A stretch of DNA of 64,000 bases from Neurospora crassa OR74A (GCF_000182925.2 NC_026503.1:372001-436000); one strand, 5' to 3'. Shown: positions 46,264 through 56,870, counted from the first letter of the stretch. The notes: a model not told the origin generated them from the sequence alone. Made by a program: numbers and translations.

Positions 46264-46923
46264 TTAAGCAAGGACGGCAACAAGGCCGACGGCGAGAGCG
46301 AGGAGAGAGCCGCTCTCGACCTTGCCAGCAGCGGCGGTAGGAGCGTGAGTGGCAGAGGCAGTGCCGGAAGCGGTGACAGTAGCAGAGCCAGTGACGGTAG
46401 CGAGGGTGGAAGCGCCGCTCATGGAGGCAGCAGCGGAGGAAGAAGACTCCTCATCGGAGGAAGCAGCGCCGGAGGTGGCGGTGGCAGCAGCCGAGTCGGA
46501 AGCAGTGACAAGAGTGGCAGCGGCGGTGGTGGTGGCAGCGGCGCTCTTGGTGGTCTCCTTCTTGTCGTCGTCGGAGTTCTTGACCTCGAACTGCTCGGAC
46601 TGGGCGAGGATGCCCTGGTTGAGGGGGTCGACGGACTGGAAGTTGAACTGGAAGTCCGAGTCGTTGGGCACGTCCTTCTCGGAGATGATGACGGAGCCCT
46701 TGGTCAGGTCAACGGCACCGAGGTCCTTGGTGTAAGGGGTGTGGCCGCTGGCCATGTTGACGAGGACCAAGTGGGCGGACTTGGGGTCGGTGCTGACGGT
46801 GCTCCACTTCACCTCGACGCCCGAGGAGGGGTCGACAACGTCGTTCTTCTTGGGGTTGGTGATCTGGATGGCCAGAGCAGAGGAGGCGAAGAGAGCCTGG
46901 AGGAGGGTGGTGGTGGAACGCAT
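46264..46923 (-). CDS. Ser/Thr-rich GPI-anchored wall protein, Kre9/Knh1-like
   Basis: A 219-residue single-exon secreted protein starting at ATG 46923. Residues 1-18 are a signal peptide (LLQALFASSALA, cleavage likely after ALA). Residues about 19-115 match the Kre9/Knh1-type N-terminal domain of Ser-Thr-rich GPI-anchored proteins: IQITNPKKNDVVDPSSGVEV-type opening, VKWSTV, LVLVNMASG and a QFNFQSVDPLNQGILAQS-type end. Then comes an Ala/Ser/Thr-rich stalk, likely O-mannosylated. The last residues, GSLLALAVGLVAVLA after AGKVES, form a GPI-attachment signal. Expected location is plasma membrane or cell wall. The plus-strand open frames over this gene are antisense shadows of its GC-rich repeats. 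Confidence 0.9.
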   Translation of the reverse strand: MRSTTTLLQALFASSALAIQITNPKKNDVVDPSSGVEVKWSTVSTDPKSAHLVLVNMASGHTPYTKDLGAVDLTKGSVIISEKDVPNDSDFQFNFQSVDPLNQGILAQSEQFEVKNSDDDKKETTKSAAATTTAAATLVTASDSAAATATSGAASSDEESSSSAAASMSGASTLATVTGSATVTASGTASATHAPTAAAGKVESGSLLALAVGLVAVLA

Positions 46924-49604
46924 GTTGGCGGTTGTTTTGGTTTTTTGGATGTGTGTAATTAGGTAGGTTCGAGACGATTAGTCGTGTTGAGCGAGTGTAT
47001 GTAGTTGACTGACGTCGAAAAAAGCGAATGACTTGATGATTGAAAACAAAGGTTGGATGAAGCAGGTGTGAAAAGAGCGTATGGTTATAAGGTTAGCAAG
47101 ATGGGATGGAGAGAACAAGGGATGATTTCAGCTGAACACGGATGTCATGGATTGTTCGATTCATTGCATGGGTAGGCGGACCTCGTCTCCAAAGAGAAAA
47201 GTGGACACCATGAGAAAAAGAGAACTTGGTTAGTTTGATCCACTGGGGTCTCATGGCGAGCAATGATTGGATATGGCATCAAGCCGTCGGATCATCATCA
47301 CAAAGTCGAATGCAGGAACCACAGCGGATTGGATTGCACCAAACCCGGGATGGCGGAAATCCCCACCATTGGTTGACGACCACCATGTGGCGCCCTTCGT
47401 TGTACCCGTTAGGGCTTGCTGAACACGAGCTTTTGGACTTTTCTGGGTGAAGTGTCACCCAGCTTGGAACGAGTTTGAAAGAGATCTTTGTTGGCTTTGC
47501 CCGGCTGGTGGGTGGACACAATGGTGGACCTGTCAAGGCCTCCACTGACTGCCCTGTCCGGTTGAGGTCATGCTTTGAAATGCCTCTCTCTCTCTCTATC
47601 TCTTGGCCTTGCCTTGTCCTGTCCGAGGGAGGCGAGGCGAGAGTTATCCGACGTTACCTCTACCTCTCTGGACAACGTGAGTCCAGCCAGTCGTGGGCAT
47701 CCAAATCACCAGTGTCTCTGAAATGCGATCGCGGTGACTCTGCCTTGCCCTTTTAGAGGGTCACCGTCCCCCATGATTGACGGGTTCGAAACAGGCCAAC
47801 CAAATTGTGAATCTCGCGTCGCTAATATCGATGACCGGTGGCAGAGATTACCTAGTGCCATGTTCTTGGGGTCCGTGTTGCGCCATGCTCGGGCGACTTT
47901 TCCGACTGTGTTGGTGGTGCCCTGTCAGCCAGTCACAGCACTTGTGTCAGGTGGTGGTAGTTCAGGGGCTTCCCTGAAGGGTGGTGGAGGTGATTAAGCG
48001 AAGCAGTGGATGTCCGTGACTGGTCCACCAGTGATCGGCCCCTGACGATCTGGGCTTGGTGTGGTGGTGTTGGCGAAACGGTGCCGGACTTCCCGCTTTT
48101 GGTGGGAAATGTTTGGAGACCGAACTCGTCTGGCCCGAGGTCACATTGTGAGATACTATGAATGGAGCCGTTCGTATATGTGCGCGACGGGCGGTTGTCG
48201 TATTGTTGTTGGAGGGAGGAATACGTGTAGTGTAGAGAGCGAAGAGGATGGAATGTGTGAGGTTGGAGATGATTGTCGGAGGCTGAAAGAACGAACAGGA
48301 TCGTCCCGTAGAGGTCGTTCTACAGGCAAATCATGCACTATCAAATTTCTGCGAGACTTGCTGCGAAACACGTTAAGCCAAGACTGTGTGTGTCTTCTGG
48401 TCCACTTTTCGAACCCGCTCCTGCCTGTTGTTCTGAAAAATCCGAACATGGGCGTTGCCAGACACTAACAGTTTTCAACTGGATAACCAAGCAAAATCCG
48501 TTAGCGTGTTGCATGCTGCAACTTTTGTGCGACGCAAGGGAAGCTGTTGACGTCCCATTTTCTCGTTCTCCATCTCCGTCGCCGACTCGCCGTCCCTCTC
48601 TACACCACATCGTATCCGCCACTGCCGGCTTCCACTCTTTTTCGGGACGTCACCTTTGTCCGCCATCACGAACGGCCTCTCCGTGCCGACCATACCTAAT
48701 GCGCATGAAGGATACATACGGGGATTTCTCCAGTTCCACACATCTCCGTCCGGGCTTTTCTTCCGCCTTCCAACGTCATGACTTGCCGTGTCTCTCTTGA
48801 CTGGCCGAGGAAGGGTGCCAATTTCTTTTTTTGGATCACTGATTCACTGGATTCACCGATTGACGGGCATTGTGCATTTTGAGGCTGTGTCGATCCATAA
48901 CGGCCCTTTTCTTTGTCCCCTACACCACCACACCCCATTGGCCGACGACAACAAGACGAGAGACATGACACGATCTTGGGCCATAGGGTTCTAGAACTCT
49001 TCCATGGGAGTGGCGCTAGGCCTTAACGTCACTGGGAAAATCACTGGGAAAACCTCAAGCATCACTGACCATCATGGCAAAGACAGCATCGGGAGCATTC
49101 ACATCACGGCTTCACTTTGGGGGCAACTTCGACACCAAGAAGCGGGATGAAGGATGAGATCAAGTTTCCTGATTGCCCCTTTTACAATTTCCATGTTCTT
49201 ATTCGCACACAATCACGGCTCATCAGGATTTCTATGGCACTTCCAAGCTTTGCACACTGAGGCGACATTCAAATTCCCTACTACATCATCAGTCTATCTT
49301 TCCATCCATTGCCACATACACAATTGGCTTCAAGTAACCGGTCACTCAAACCATCTACATTGACCTTTTCAAGAAGTTTGTACAGGAATGGCGACGACGA
49401 TGCAAAAAGTCCTCGGGAGTCTTGGGCCTAGTGGCACCATCATCCGGCCTTATGATGATAGGGTTCGGGCTTATCGTTCGACATTTGGCGGAGTCGCTGC
49501 GGTGGTCTCGTTGGATACTTTGCCGTTGTCGTCGATATCTGTGAAGCCTATGATGTCGGTGATAGACGACGTTGGGCAAACGTTCCTCGGATGGAGAGTT
49601 GCCA
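46924..49604. other. intergenic, promoter of the GPI protein gene and no other gene seen
   Basis: The first few hundred bases are the 5' region of the minus-strand GPI protein gene. Several open frames of 60-155 codons lie beyond, without recognisable features. The right end is the 3' flank of the 49605 gene. Confidence 0.45.
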
Positions 49605-50927
49605 TCAAATAATATTCTTGAATTGTTGAGCCCACAGACCAAGACACTCGTACACATCGGTCGTCTTTGTTGCGATATCGATGAGCTTGTTGCCACTGCC
49701 TTTGTTGTCCCCAAACTTTGAGGCCTCGTTGAAGAAAGAAGCGTGCTTGGTCCCATGCTCGAGGCTCCTGGCCCATTCGCCGAGACAGTCGTAGACGTCT
49801 TGGTCCTGCTCTATCGAGGTATCGATCAAGCTGTCGGTGCCCTCGCACATGTTGCTGGTTGTCGTCTTTCTTCGGGGGCTCTCCCCATTCAAGAGCACCG
49901 CCCATTCGCTCAAACGATCGTAGACATCCGGCTCTTGCTTCGACTCGCTTGACTGATTGCTGTCCTCGGGAACATCAGACGATACAGACTTCGTCGGCGA
50001 CTTCTGGAGGATTGACGAGTCGCCCAACTGCACGTCAGATGACGATACAGACTTTGTCGGCGACTTCTGGAGTGATGCGTTGCGCATCTCGTACCCCTTT
50101 CTAAATGCTCTTGCCCACATCGTCGCACGGGCAAAGACGTCGTGCTCGTTATCATCATCCCTCTCCTCTTCCTCTTCCTCCTCGCACCAGCGTGCATGTA
50201 CTTCCCGCGCCAGCGCCTCATCTCCCTCCAACTCCTCCAGCATAACCTGGTAGATTCGTTCCTTTCGTGCCTGTCGTTCCTTGTGCGCCCGAAATTGTTG
50301 GTAAACATCCCATGCCTCTTCATGGTCCCCTCCTGCCCCTTCGAGAAACACCTGGTAAATCTGTTGCTCAACTGGCATCTCCTCCTCCTCCTCTTCCTCT
50401 TCCTCATCCCACTCAGCCTCATACACACCCCAAAACCCATCCCGTTTCTCCACAACCATTCCCTCCTCTACATCAACGCCGTCAAACGAAAGGATACCTC
50501 CGTTTTGCCTGGGATCTCCCGTCACCAAAATCATGTGCGAGTTCGGGAGTTTGGTGCCGTGGACGTCAGCTACATAATCGTCATACACGATATAGTGAAC
50601 ACGATGAGTGCCGTGCCCCGCTTGGAGTCGTTGGTTTAGGATTGCCTGACGCTCTTTGGAGAGGAGGATCTTGTTTGGTGGAGTCTGTGGCGCGAGGGTC
50701 TCGATGTCGGATTCGTCGTCAAAGTTGTCGACGATGGGTGCCGAGTGGAGGAGGTGGTCCCAGGTTATTTGGTCGCGCCAGGGGAGGTAGGGAATGGGAG
50801 AGGGGGGAGGAGGGGTGGCGATGGGTGATTTGGAGGGAGGACTGAGTGCACGATTTTCTGTGCGGATGGGGGTCGTGGGAGCCTGGGCACGAGGGGTGAC
50901 GGCCTCGGGGGTTGGAGGTCGAGCCAT
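49605..50927 (-). CDS. acidic protein with four DVYxxLxxWA-type repeats (cluster B)
   Basis: Predicted 440 residues from ATG 50927 (AATCATGGCTCG context); further upstream the frame has no ATG. No known family. Residues 1-50 are Pro-rich. Residues about 95-175 (LSKERQAILNQR, HYIVYDDYVADVHG, ILVTGDPRQ, FWGVYEAEWD) look like the only globular part. Then come poly-Glu tracts around two related segments, IYQVFLEGAGGDHEEA and IYQVMLEELEGDEALA. Four short repeats follow: DVFARATMWARAF (263), DVYDRLSEWAVLL (334), DVYDCLGEWARSL (377) and DVYECLGLWAQQF (424). Between the first two lie two copies of LQKSPTKSVSS. The repeats look like amphipathic helices suited to peptide binding or self-assembly. It is the left end of a run of minus-strand hydrophilic genes. 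Confidence 0.75.
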   Translation of the reverse strand: MARPPTPEAVTPRAQAPTTPIRTENRALSPPSKSPIATPPPPSPIPYLPWRDQITWDHLLHSAPIVDNFDDESDIETLAPQTPPNKILLSKERQAILNQRLQAGHGTHRVHYIVYDDYVADVHGTKLPNSHMILVTGDPRQNGGILSFDGVDVEEGMVVEKRDGFWGVYEAEWDEEEEEEEEEMPVEQQIYQVFLEGAGGDHEEAWDVYQQFRAHKERQARKERIYQVMLEELEGDEALAREVHARWCEEEEEEERDDDNEHDVFARATMWARAFRKGYEMRNASLQKSPTKSVSSSDVQLGDSSILQKSPTKSVSSDVPEDSNQSSESKQEPDVYDRLSEWAVLLNGESPRRKTTTSNMCEGTDSLIDTSIEQDQDVYDCLGEWARSLEHGTKHASFFNEASKFGDNKGSGNKLIDIATKTTDVYECLGLWAQQFKNII

Positions 50928-52520
50928 GATTAGGTAGGTATTGTGGTGATGGTGGTGAGGACGTTGGGGTGTGATGTCGAGGATTCTTGGGGGATTGTCG
51001 TCGACTTGTGTTGTCGTCAACTCGTGTTGTTGGCTCGAGGTTCTTGACTCTTCCGGACTCTGTCGGTTGGCCGTAAGGGGGACCGTGTTGACGTGCGGTT
51101 GGTGATATTGTTACTTGACTGCCGACACGTGGTTGTCGGACGATCTTCTGTTGTCAGGTACGTTAGTCGAAATAATCCGACAGTGTTAAAGGAGACACAC
51201 TGCTAACCTTTAGGTATTCGTGATGGTGAGGTATCAATGAGACGCTGTGTTGATGGACTGTTGTTGTGACAAGTGGTGGTAAGTAGGAAGTGCAATTTTG
51301 TGTCGTTGCTTGGAAAAAATAGGAGTGAAAGTTCCGAGACTGCATGCAGCCAGGACGATATATTTCCCTGGCCATGCACATGCTCGAGCCCCTCGAAATT
51401 ACAGTCGCCGCCCTGCAAAATGCAAAACAAACCTTGGTAGGTCGTTCAGCCAAGGCTGTCAAGTGAATGCCGCAGCTGTTCGCAATATGACCCTTGCTTT
51501 TCATCCCACGTCCGAACAGGACACCGCTGCAGCTGTCGGTACCGCTGTGCGTCGGAGGTCCGCTGAGGGTTACTATCTGGTCTGGCCGGCCGGCCGGATT
51601 ACGAGAGCAGCTTCCGAATACCGGGCTTCCTGCAGGCGGCTCGGCAGGCGGCCCGGCAAGTCCCTCCAGTGCGTGCCGCTCACGGGCCAAGCGGGAGTGC
51701 GAACACGAAGCCGGGACTTCGAAAGTCACGAGGAGGCCACGAGTGTGTTGTTTAGGAGGTTTCGTCGCTGTTTCAAGGTACCTAGGGGTATGCTAAGCTT
51801 ATTGCTACCTACGGATATATCACGGCCAGACTTCTATTCAGCCTTTCTGGTTCTCCTTAGGTACTGCCTCCTTGCTTTCTCCCAATTCTACGAGCTCGTT
51901 TTTTCCGATCTCCACGTTTCCATAGATTTCCTCATCCGAACCTCCAGCGCATAGTACCTTTTCTACGAATCGGGACGACATGGATAATGTCGAGGGGTGG
52001 TGTGGAATCATCTAGCGTTGACCTCGCCCTTCCTCTTGCTGTGCGTGGTCGTTGTTGGTTGGATCAAGGAAGGTAGCTGAAGTATTGCGGAAGGAGCGTT
52101 GGCCGTTGGGTTCAGTGAACTGGGGTTGGGTCATGCCTGCCTGACTCGTCCCTCTTACGGACGTGGTTTCCTGCTCGTATTTGACAAATTGGGGGGCTGT
52201 TAAGGGAGAGGAGTTTGATGAAGTTCGGACGTGGCCGCACCTCGTTTCACCTCGTCTGTTTTTCTTTCCTTTTTTTTTTTTTCTTTTTTTGTTTTTTTCT
52301 GGGTGTGTGTGTTGGTCCTCTGCATTAAGTTTTCCATGTTCTTCTAATCTGTTTATCTATGTATAAACTGATGTTACCTCTCACCGTGGTTGTCTATCCA
52401 TTCATTGGTATTGCTCGCTTCTCTGTGCTGTCTGTCTGGCGCACATATTTTTTGTTTCCTTCCCTGCCTCCCAGGCTGACCCAACGCGCTCTCTTCCTGA
52501 TCATGGTCAGACCGTCTTGC
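50928..52520. other. intergenic, no gene seen
   Basis: Upstream region of the 49605 gene and the 3' side of the next candidate. A frame of 218 codons at 51298-51954 (plus) is compositionally random and not called. A T-rich homopolymer stretch lies at about 52270-52300. Confidence 0.45.
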
Positions 52521-53426
52521 TCATTCGATTGGCAGTTTGTGAGGATTGTTAGCGTTTTTCTCTGCCCGTTGACGTTGGTTGTCAAGATATGCATTGACAG
52601 TGGCTCCAATTCTGTCGCTGTCGGACGTCTTTTCGATCAGTCTGTCCTTGCCGGCACTCAGCTTCCTCTCGTCATTTTCATCCTCCCGACTCAGTTTCAC
52701 CGGCTCCTTGGCGTCGTTTCTGGTTTGTTGCTTCGTCCAGCCATCCAGGTGCTCGTATGAGTCCCTGGCCCGTCCGGAGTAACTGCCTACGGACTAAATT
52801 GCTGTTCGATCTGCCCCTGACCTCGAAGTAGAAGAAGAGCAGGAGGTAGACCTGGTCATTTACAGGTAAGTGGTCTAAAAACGAGGCCAAGCTGCTGGTG
52901 ACTTGATTCGGAGTTACATACGAACAGCAATAGGACATCTTCAGAGATCCAGGTATTGCTTGCCCAAACTTCAAGGGTTTGTAACTGGCATATGTCATGT
53001 CTTTAGGTACGTGGCAGTCTTGACTGGTCATCGTTGCTATCATAGCATTCAAGCACTGACTCGTTTGCGCGACAATATGGCACATAGGAGAGACAATTAG
53101 CGAGAAATAGCGTGATGACCGTCTGGGATTCAGAGTTATGCGATACGATAAACTGTCTTTTTCTCATTGGCATCCTATTACCTCTATCCGTCTCGACACA
53201 AGCACCTCCACCTCTTCTCGCCAGCCCCATACCCATGTGCTCCAACATGGATTCCCAGCTTGGTTATCCCTCCCGCTTTCGACTCCGACCGAACGCCCCC
53301 GATGCTCCAACACTGGCTGGCCTGCTGTTCGCTCACTCAACAACTTCCAGCTCGCGCCGTCATCTCTCCATTTGTCCGCCTAGTTTCGATCAGAATCTCC
53401 ATCTCGAGACGCTCCCAAGCCGACAT
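52521..53426 (-). CDS. possible split or decayed cluster B gene
   Basis: On the minus strand the frame 52793-52521 encodes 90 very hydrophilic residues: DSYEHLDGWTKQQ, KLSREDENDERKLSAGKDR, LIEKTSDSDR and so on, ending in TGA at 52521. DSYEHLDGWT resembles the DVYDCLGEWA repeats of the 49605 protein. A possible first exon starts at ATG 53426 (CAACAATGTCG context) with MSAWERLEMEILIETRR and stops at 53337 unless spliced. I could not define introns joining the two with confidence. It may be a real multi-exon gene, or a relic of a family member. Confidence 0.35.
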
Positions 53427-53597
53427 TGTTGATAGTCGTGGTGATGAGTCTTGGATTCTTGATTCCCTGCGGACCTACGGCTTATCTGTCGTCCTGGAGT
53501 TCTCATATGCCGCTACCAGTGTTGTCGCTGGATGCTCTGATGCTCTGGAAGTGAAAATGCATTCAAGGCAGACCGAAGGCGAGTCGATACGAATGAT

Positions 53598-54575
53598 CTA
53601 TGGCGACGACGGGGGAGAAGGCAAGGTCGACTGATGTTCAGGGACCAAGAGGGACGACGACGAGGATGAAGATGGGAGTGGAGGTAAATCGATGACCGGG
53701 CTCGGCAGAAGGAGCGGCGATGGACTGGTCGAGGATTGGTTACTTGGGGTCCCGTCGCCAGTCTCGCTCTGGTTTCCGTGGTGCTCGGGGGTTGCGGGGA
53801 GAGGCGGAAGCGAGGGTGTTCTATTGCGATTCCGCGGGTCGACGTTCTCTTTGTCACTGTCGTCAACCTCGCTATCTTCGTCATCGCTGCTATCCTCCTC
53901 GCTATAATCCCCCTCATCGTCTTGGTCGCTGCTTCTTTCATCTTCACTATCATCGAGCTTGATGGTCTCAGCCTCGGTGTCATCGTCCAGAACGTTATCG
54001 TTCACGGTTTCGTGCATCGAGCCGTCAGTGCTCTTCATCTCCTCAAACCTGGAAATTTCCTTCCCGTGCCTTGGAGTTTTGAAGCGACCGACCAGGCTGT
54101 CCATCAGACCTCCATCGGTCTCATCCAATAGACGGGAAGATGTCGGCCTCTTGCACTTAGGGGCGTTTGCTCGAGCGGGGGTATGAACTGGCCTGGAGGC
54201 TTTGCGTTGCTGGTCTTCAACTAGGCCGTCGTCCCTGGCGCTCGTCTCGGAGAGGAAGTCCCGTCTGCCGACAAGGCTTTCGTGAAGCCCCCCATCGGTG
54301 TCGTCTAGTAGACGGGCGGAGGCTGGCTTTCTGGTCTTGGGCTCAGGGGTGTTGATGGCGACTTGGTAACGGGCCGTCTTCATGCTACCGCCATGCCCAT
54401 CGTCGCTTCGCTTGAGCTTCTTCGTCGGCTGAGCATCTTGGTCCTCGACTTCAAGCTCTCGTTTTGTAGGTTGCTTTGGGTCAGATTGATGGACCGACTT
54501 GAAGAAGTCGGTGATCTTTCCGGTTCTTCCGCTCTTCGGCGAGGGAGTTCTGGGGGAATTTGATCGTCCGGCCAT
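53598..54575 (-). CDS. cluster B protein with ITDFFKS motif and RLLDETDGGL modules, paralogue 1
   Basis: Predicted 325 residues from ATG 54575 (GACAATGGCC context). No known family. Near the N-terminus GKITDFFKS (19-27) resembles a PCNA-interacting (PIP) box core, I-x-x-F-F, without the leading Gln. A basic KKLKR stretch follows. Two modules of about 24 residues match each other, centred on RLLDDTDGGLHESLVGR (88-104) and RLLDETDGGLMDSLVGR (148-164). A fainter third, STDGSMHETV, lies near 182-191. Then come a long acidic Asp/Glu/Ser tract and a C-terminal LLLPSPVIDLP. Likely nuclear and largely disordered. It is paralogous to the 55351 gene in motif order, upstream DNA and C-terminus. Confidence 0.8.
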   Translation of the reverse strand: MAGRSNSPRTPSPKSGRTGKITDFFKSVHQSDPKQPTKRELEVEDQDAQPTKKLKRSDDGHGGSMKTARYQVAINTPEPKTRKPASARLLDDTDGGLHESLVGRRDFLSETSARDDGLVEDQQRKASRPVHTPARANAPKCKRPTSSRLLDETDGGLMDSLVGRFKTPRHGKEISRFEEMKSTDGSMHETVNDNVLDDDTEAETIKLDDSEDERSSDQDDEGDYSEEDSSDDEDSEVDDSDKENVDPRNRNRTPSLPPLPATPEHHGNQSETGDGTPSNQSSTSPSPLLLPSPVIDLPPLPSSSSSSSLLVPEHQSTLPSPPSSP

Positions 54576-54769
54576 TGTCCCTAGCAAGCTAACGCGGAGT
54601 TGCTGTGTGCTTTCGGTGCGATTTTGGGGTGAATGATGGACGTCTGGATGAAGAGGTCGGTGATGAGGAAAGTAGAATTTGGAGCAGGGAGAGAACGAGA
54701 TTTGCTCTCTTTACAAGTGGGAATGGGCGCCGTGAAGGGTAATTGGGAGGCAGCCTGGATGAACCTTAC

Positions 54770-54900
54770 CTTGCCCCTCCAAGGTTTCAAAACCGGCCTG
54801 TGAATGGTGTCAACTTAAGGTTCGGAAGGCCATGCTGAGGTAGCCTTGCATAGAGGTAACGATCCCGGCTCAGCTTGGTGGCTACTTCGCGATGTCAGAG
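54770..54900 (-). promoter_or_regulatory. conserved upstream block 1, before the 54575 start
   Basis: Contains CCTCCAAGG, CTGTGAATGGT, GGAAGGCC, GTAGCCTTGCA and ACTTCGCGATGT in that order on the plus strand. The same words in the same order occur before the 55351-56208 gene and again at 56700-56870. It lies 200-320 bases upstream of the ATG, where a promoter element or duplicated upstream DNA would be. Confidence 0.5.
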
Positions 54901-55350
54901 GTGAGTGTCGTCACTGTCATGCGAGTCACCGGGCATCTCGATAGATTGACACTGATGTGCTGATATCTATAGATAGGTATTCTGGGGGGGGGGGGGATCA
55001 GACAGTCCCGGCCGTACCCTCCAAATCTGGGGAATGGTGTGCTATATACGGCTTGAAGTCATGACACCCCAAGTACTTCAACTTTCCTACGATCCTCCAC
55101 TTCTCGCTACTACTTTTTATCGTTTTCCCTATCTTTCCCACCGTTCTCTTTCCTTCGTTCCTGCTCATTTCTAGGCATGTCCGGCCCAATCAACGTCGTC
55201 GGTACCTTATTCATGATAGCCACCAAGCTCTGATCTCTCACACGCTTTTCTGAAGTTCTGCTTTCCATTCGCTGCCGCTCCTGTCGTTGTAATCTTTGAA
55301 ACTGGGTAAGTGCTTCATCATGGAGCAAGGACGAGCTGCCAAGTACCTTC

Positions 55351-56208
55351 TTACTGCGTCAACGGGGAAGAAGGGAAGGACACGGGAGACGATTCCGGTG
55401 CGGGCAAATCAACGACGGGACTCGGAAGAAGGAATGATGAAGGGCTGTCGTTTGGGTACATTGGACTCGAGTTTTGTTCTTCCCGACGCTGGTTGCTATG
55501 GCGTTGGGGGGTCGTAGGAGGACGTTGAGGCGAAGGCCTCCTGAGACGGCCTCTCGGAGTGGCGTCAATGTTGTTGTTTTCGGTCGTTGTTGGTTCGCCG
55601 ATCAAGCCATTGTGCTTTGAAGTGTGGTTGGGGTTTTCCGCATCTTCCCCGGTCATGGGCTCCTCATATCGCGTGGTCTCGAATCGGCCAGTAAGAACGG
55701 CGTTGAGACCCCCGTCGGTCTCGTCCAAAAGTCGGGCACTCGAAAACTTCTTCTTCGATCGTGGGATGGAAAGTCGAGGCGATGGTGCTTTGGGCCGGCG
55801 CAGCCTAGCAGTGTCATCAGCGTCGATCGTCACACCGCCGCGCTCGATGTTGGCGTTTCGAGGCCTCATTTTGTCTTCCACCCTTTCTTCCTCAAGAAAA
55901 TCCCTGCGGCCGACAAGGCTATCGTGGAGTCCGCCGTCAGTCTCGTCTAGAAGACGAGCAGACGCCGGCTTTCTGGTCTTCGGGTTGTCGACCTTGATCT
56001 GGGATCGGGCCGTTTTGATACTGCTGGCATGTCCATCGTCGCTTTGTTTGAATCTCTTCGTCGGTCGATCAACTTCTTCATCTCCGAGCTCTCTCTTGGA
56101 CTTTCTATCATTCCCAGTTCGTTCGATTGACTTGAAGTAGTCGGTGATGCGTGCATTACCGCTATTGGAGGGCCGAGGGGTCTCGGGTAGAGGTCGTTTG
56201 TCGGACAT
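55351..56208 (-). CDS. cluster B protein with ITDYFKS motif and RLLDETDGGL modules, paralogue 2
   Basis: Predicted 285 residues from ATG 56208 (CACCAAGATGTC context); the longer upstream frame lacks support. Same layout as the 53598 protein: NARITDYFKS (18-27), KRFKQSDDGH, KPASARLLDETDGGLHDSL (80-98), a second module SARLLDETDGGLNAVLTGR (157-175), then Pro/Thr/Gln-rich sequence and FLLPSPVVDLP near the C-terminus. It lacks the long acidic tract. Module 1 and the N-terminal blocks are nearly identical between the paralogues, while the linkers have diverged, so selection appears to act on the modules and the ITD(F/Y)FK motif. Likely nuclear; function unknown. Confidence 0.8.
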   Translation of the reverse strand: MSDKRPLPETPRPSNSGNARITDYFKSIERTGNDRKSKRELGDEEVDRPTKRFKQSDDGHASSIKTARSQIKVDNPKTRKPASARLLDETDGGLHDSLVGRRDFLEEERVEDKMRPRNANIERGGVTIDADDTARLRRPKAPSPRLSIPRSKKKFSSARLLDETDGGLNAVLTGRFETTRYEEPMTGEDAENPNHTSKHNGLIGEPTTTENNNIDATPRGRLRRPSPQRPPTTPQRHSNQRREEQNSSPMYPNDSPSSFLLPSPVVDLPAPESSPVSFPSSPLTQ

Positions 56209-56369
56209 CTTGGTGATTGGCTTGATGTTGAGACTTGTGGTTCGCATGCAGGTTTGGGAGGTGTGAACGACAAAAACTTCCCCAGTGATCATTTCAGGAG
56301 TAAAAAAAAATATTATGGAATGCGAGGAGAGCGCACCCTTGAGAAGAGTGAATGGACAGATCAAGGTCG

Positions 56370-56560
56370 ACCTTGATGAGCCTTGGTCTGCCCTTCCAAG
56401 GCCCAAAATGGCCCTGTGAATGGTTGCAAGTTCAGGTTGGGAAGGCCAAGTCGAGGAAACCTTGCAGTCCAAGCATGCCCAACAGGCAAGAGTACCGAAG
56501 CTTGACGCGAGGCAAAAGCCTGGGTCAGCCTGGTGTTTACTTCGCATGTTCTTGGTCAGT
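56370..56560 (-). promoter_or_regulatory. conserved upstream block 2, before the 56208 start
   Basis: Contains CCTTCCAAGG, CTGTGAATGGTTGCAA, GGGAAGGCC, CCTTGCA and TTACTTCGCATGT in the same order as block 1. It lies 160-350 bases upstream of the ATG of its gene. Confidence 0.5.
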
Positions 56561-56699
56561 ACTCAGGGTCATGGTCATCGTATCGGATCTGCTAGGTAGA
56601 GGTACTTTGAAGGCTTCAATACTGATCTATACGGAAGCAGAAAATGGGCAACGAGATTTGCTCCATTCATTTAACAAACAAAATGGGTGAGCGATATGA

Positions 56700-56870
56700 T
56701 TGAGACAACCCAGATGGACCTTAACTTGTCGTTCAAGGATGAAGACTGTCACCGTGAACAGCTCCAAACTCAAGATCTAGAAGGCCGTAGAGGTACCAAA
56801 GCAGCCTTGCAGAACTAACCTGGTTCGGACTGAGGGCCACTTCGCGATGTTCTAGCCTTCTAGGCAAGTG
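56700..56870 (-). promoter_or_regulatory. conserved upstream block 3, orphan
   Basis: Contains TTCAAGGATGAAGACTGTC, GTGAACAG, GAAGGCC, GCAGCCTTGCA and CCACTTCGCGATGT in the order of blocks 1 and 2, but no start codon and gene follow on the minus strand before block 2. It is likely left over from a tandem duplication that lost its gene. Confidence 0.45.

Noticed and set aside
46345-46962. 205-codon Gly/Ser-rich plus-strand frame
   Set aside because: Antisense of the Ala/Ser/Thr-rich part of the GPI protein gene.
51298-51954. 218-codon plus-strand frame
   Set aside because: No domain, Arg-rich random composition, no good start context or flanking signals.
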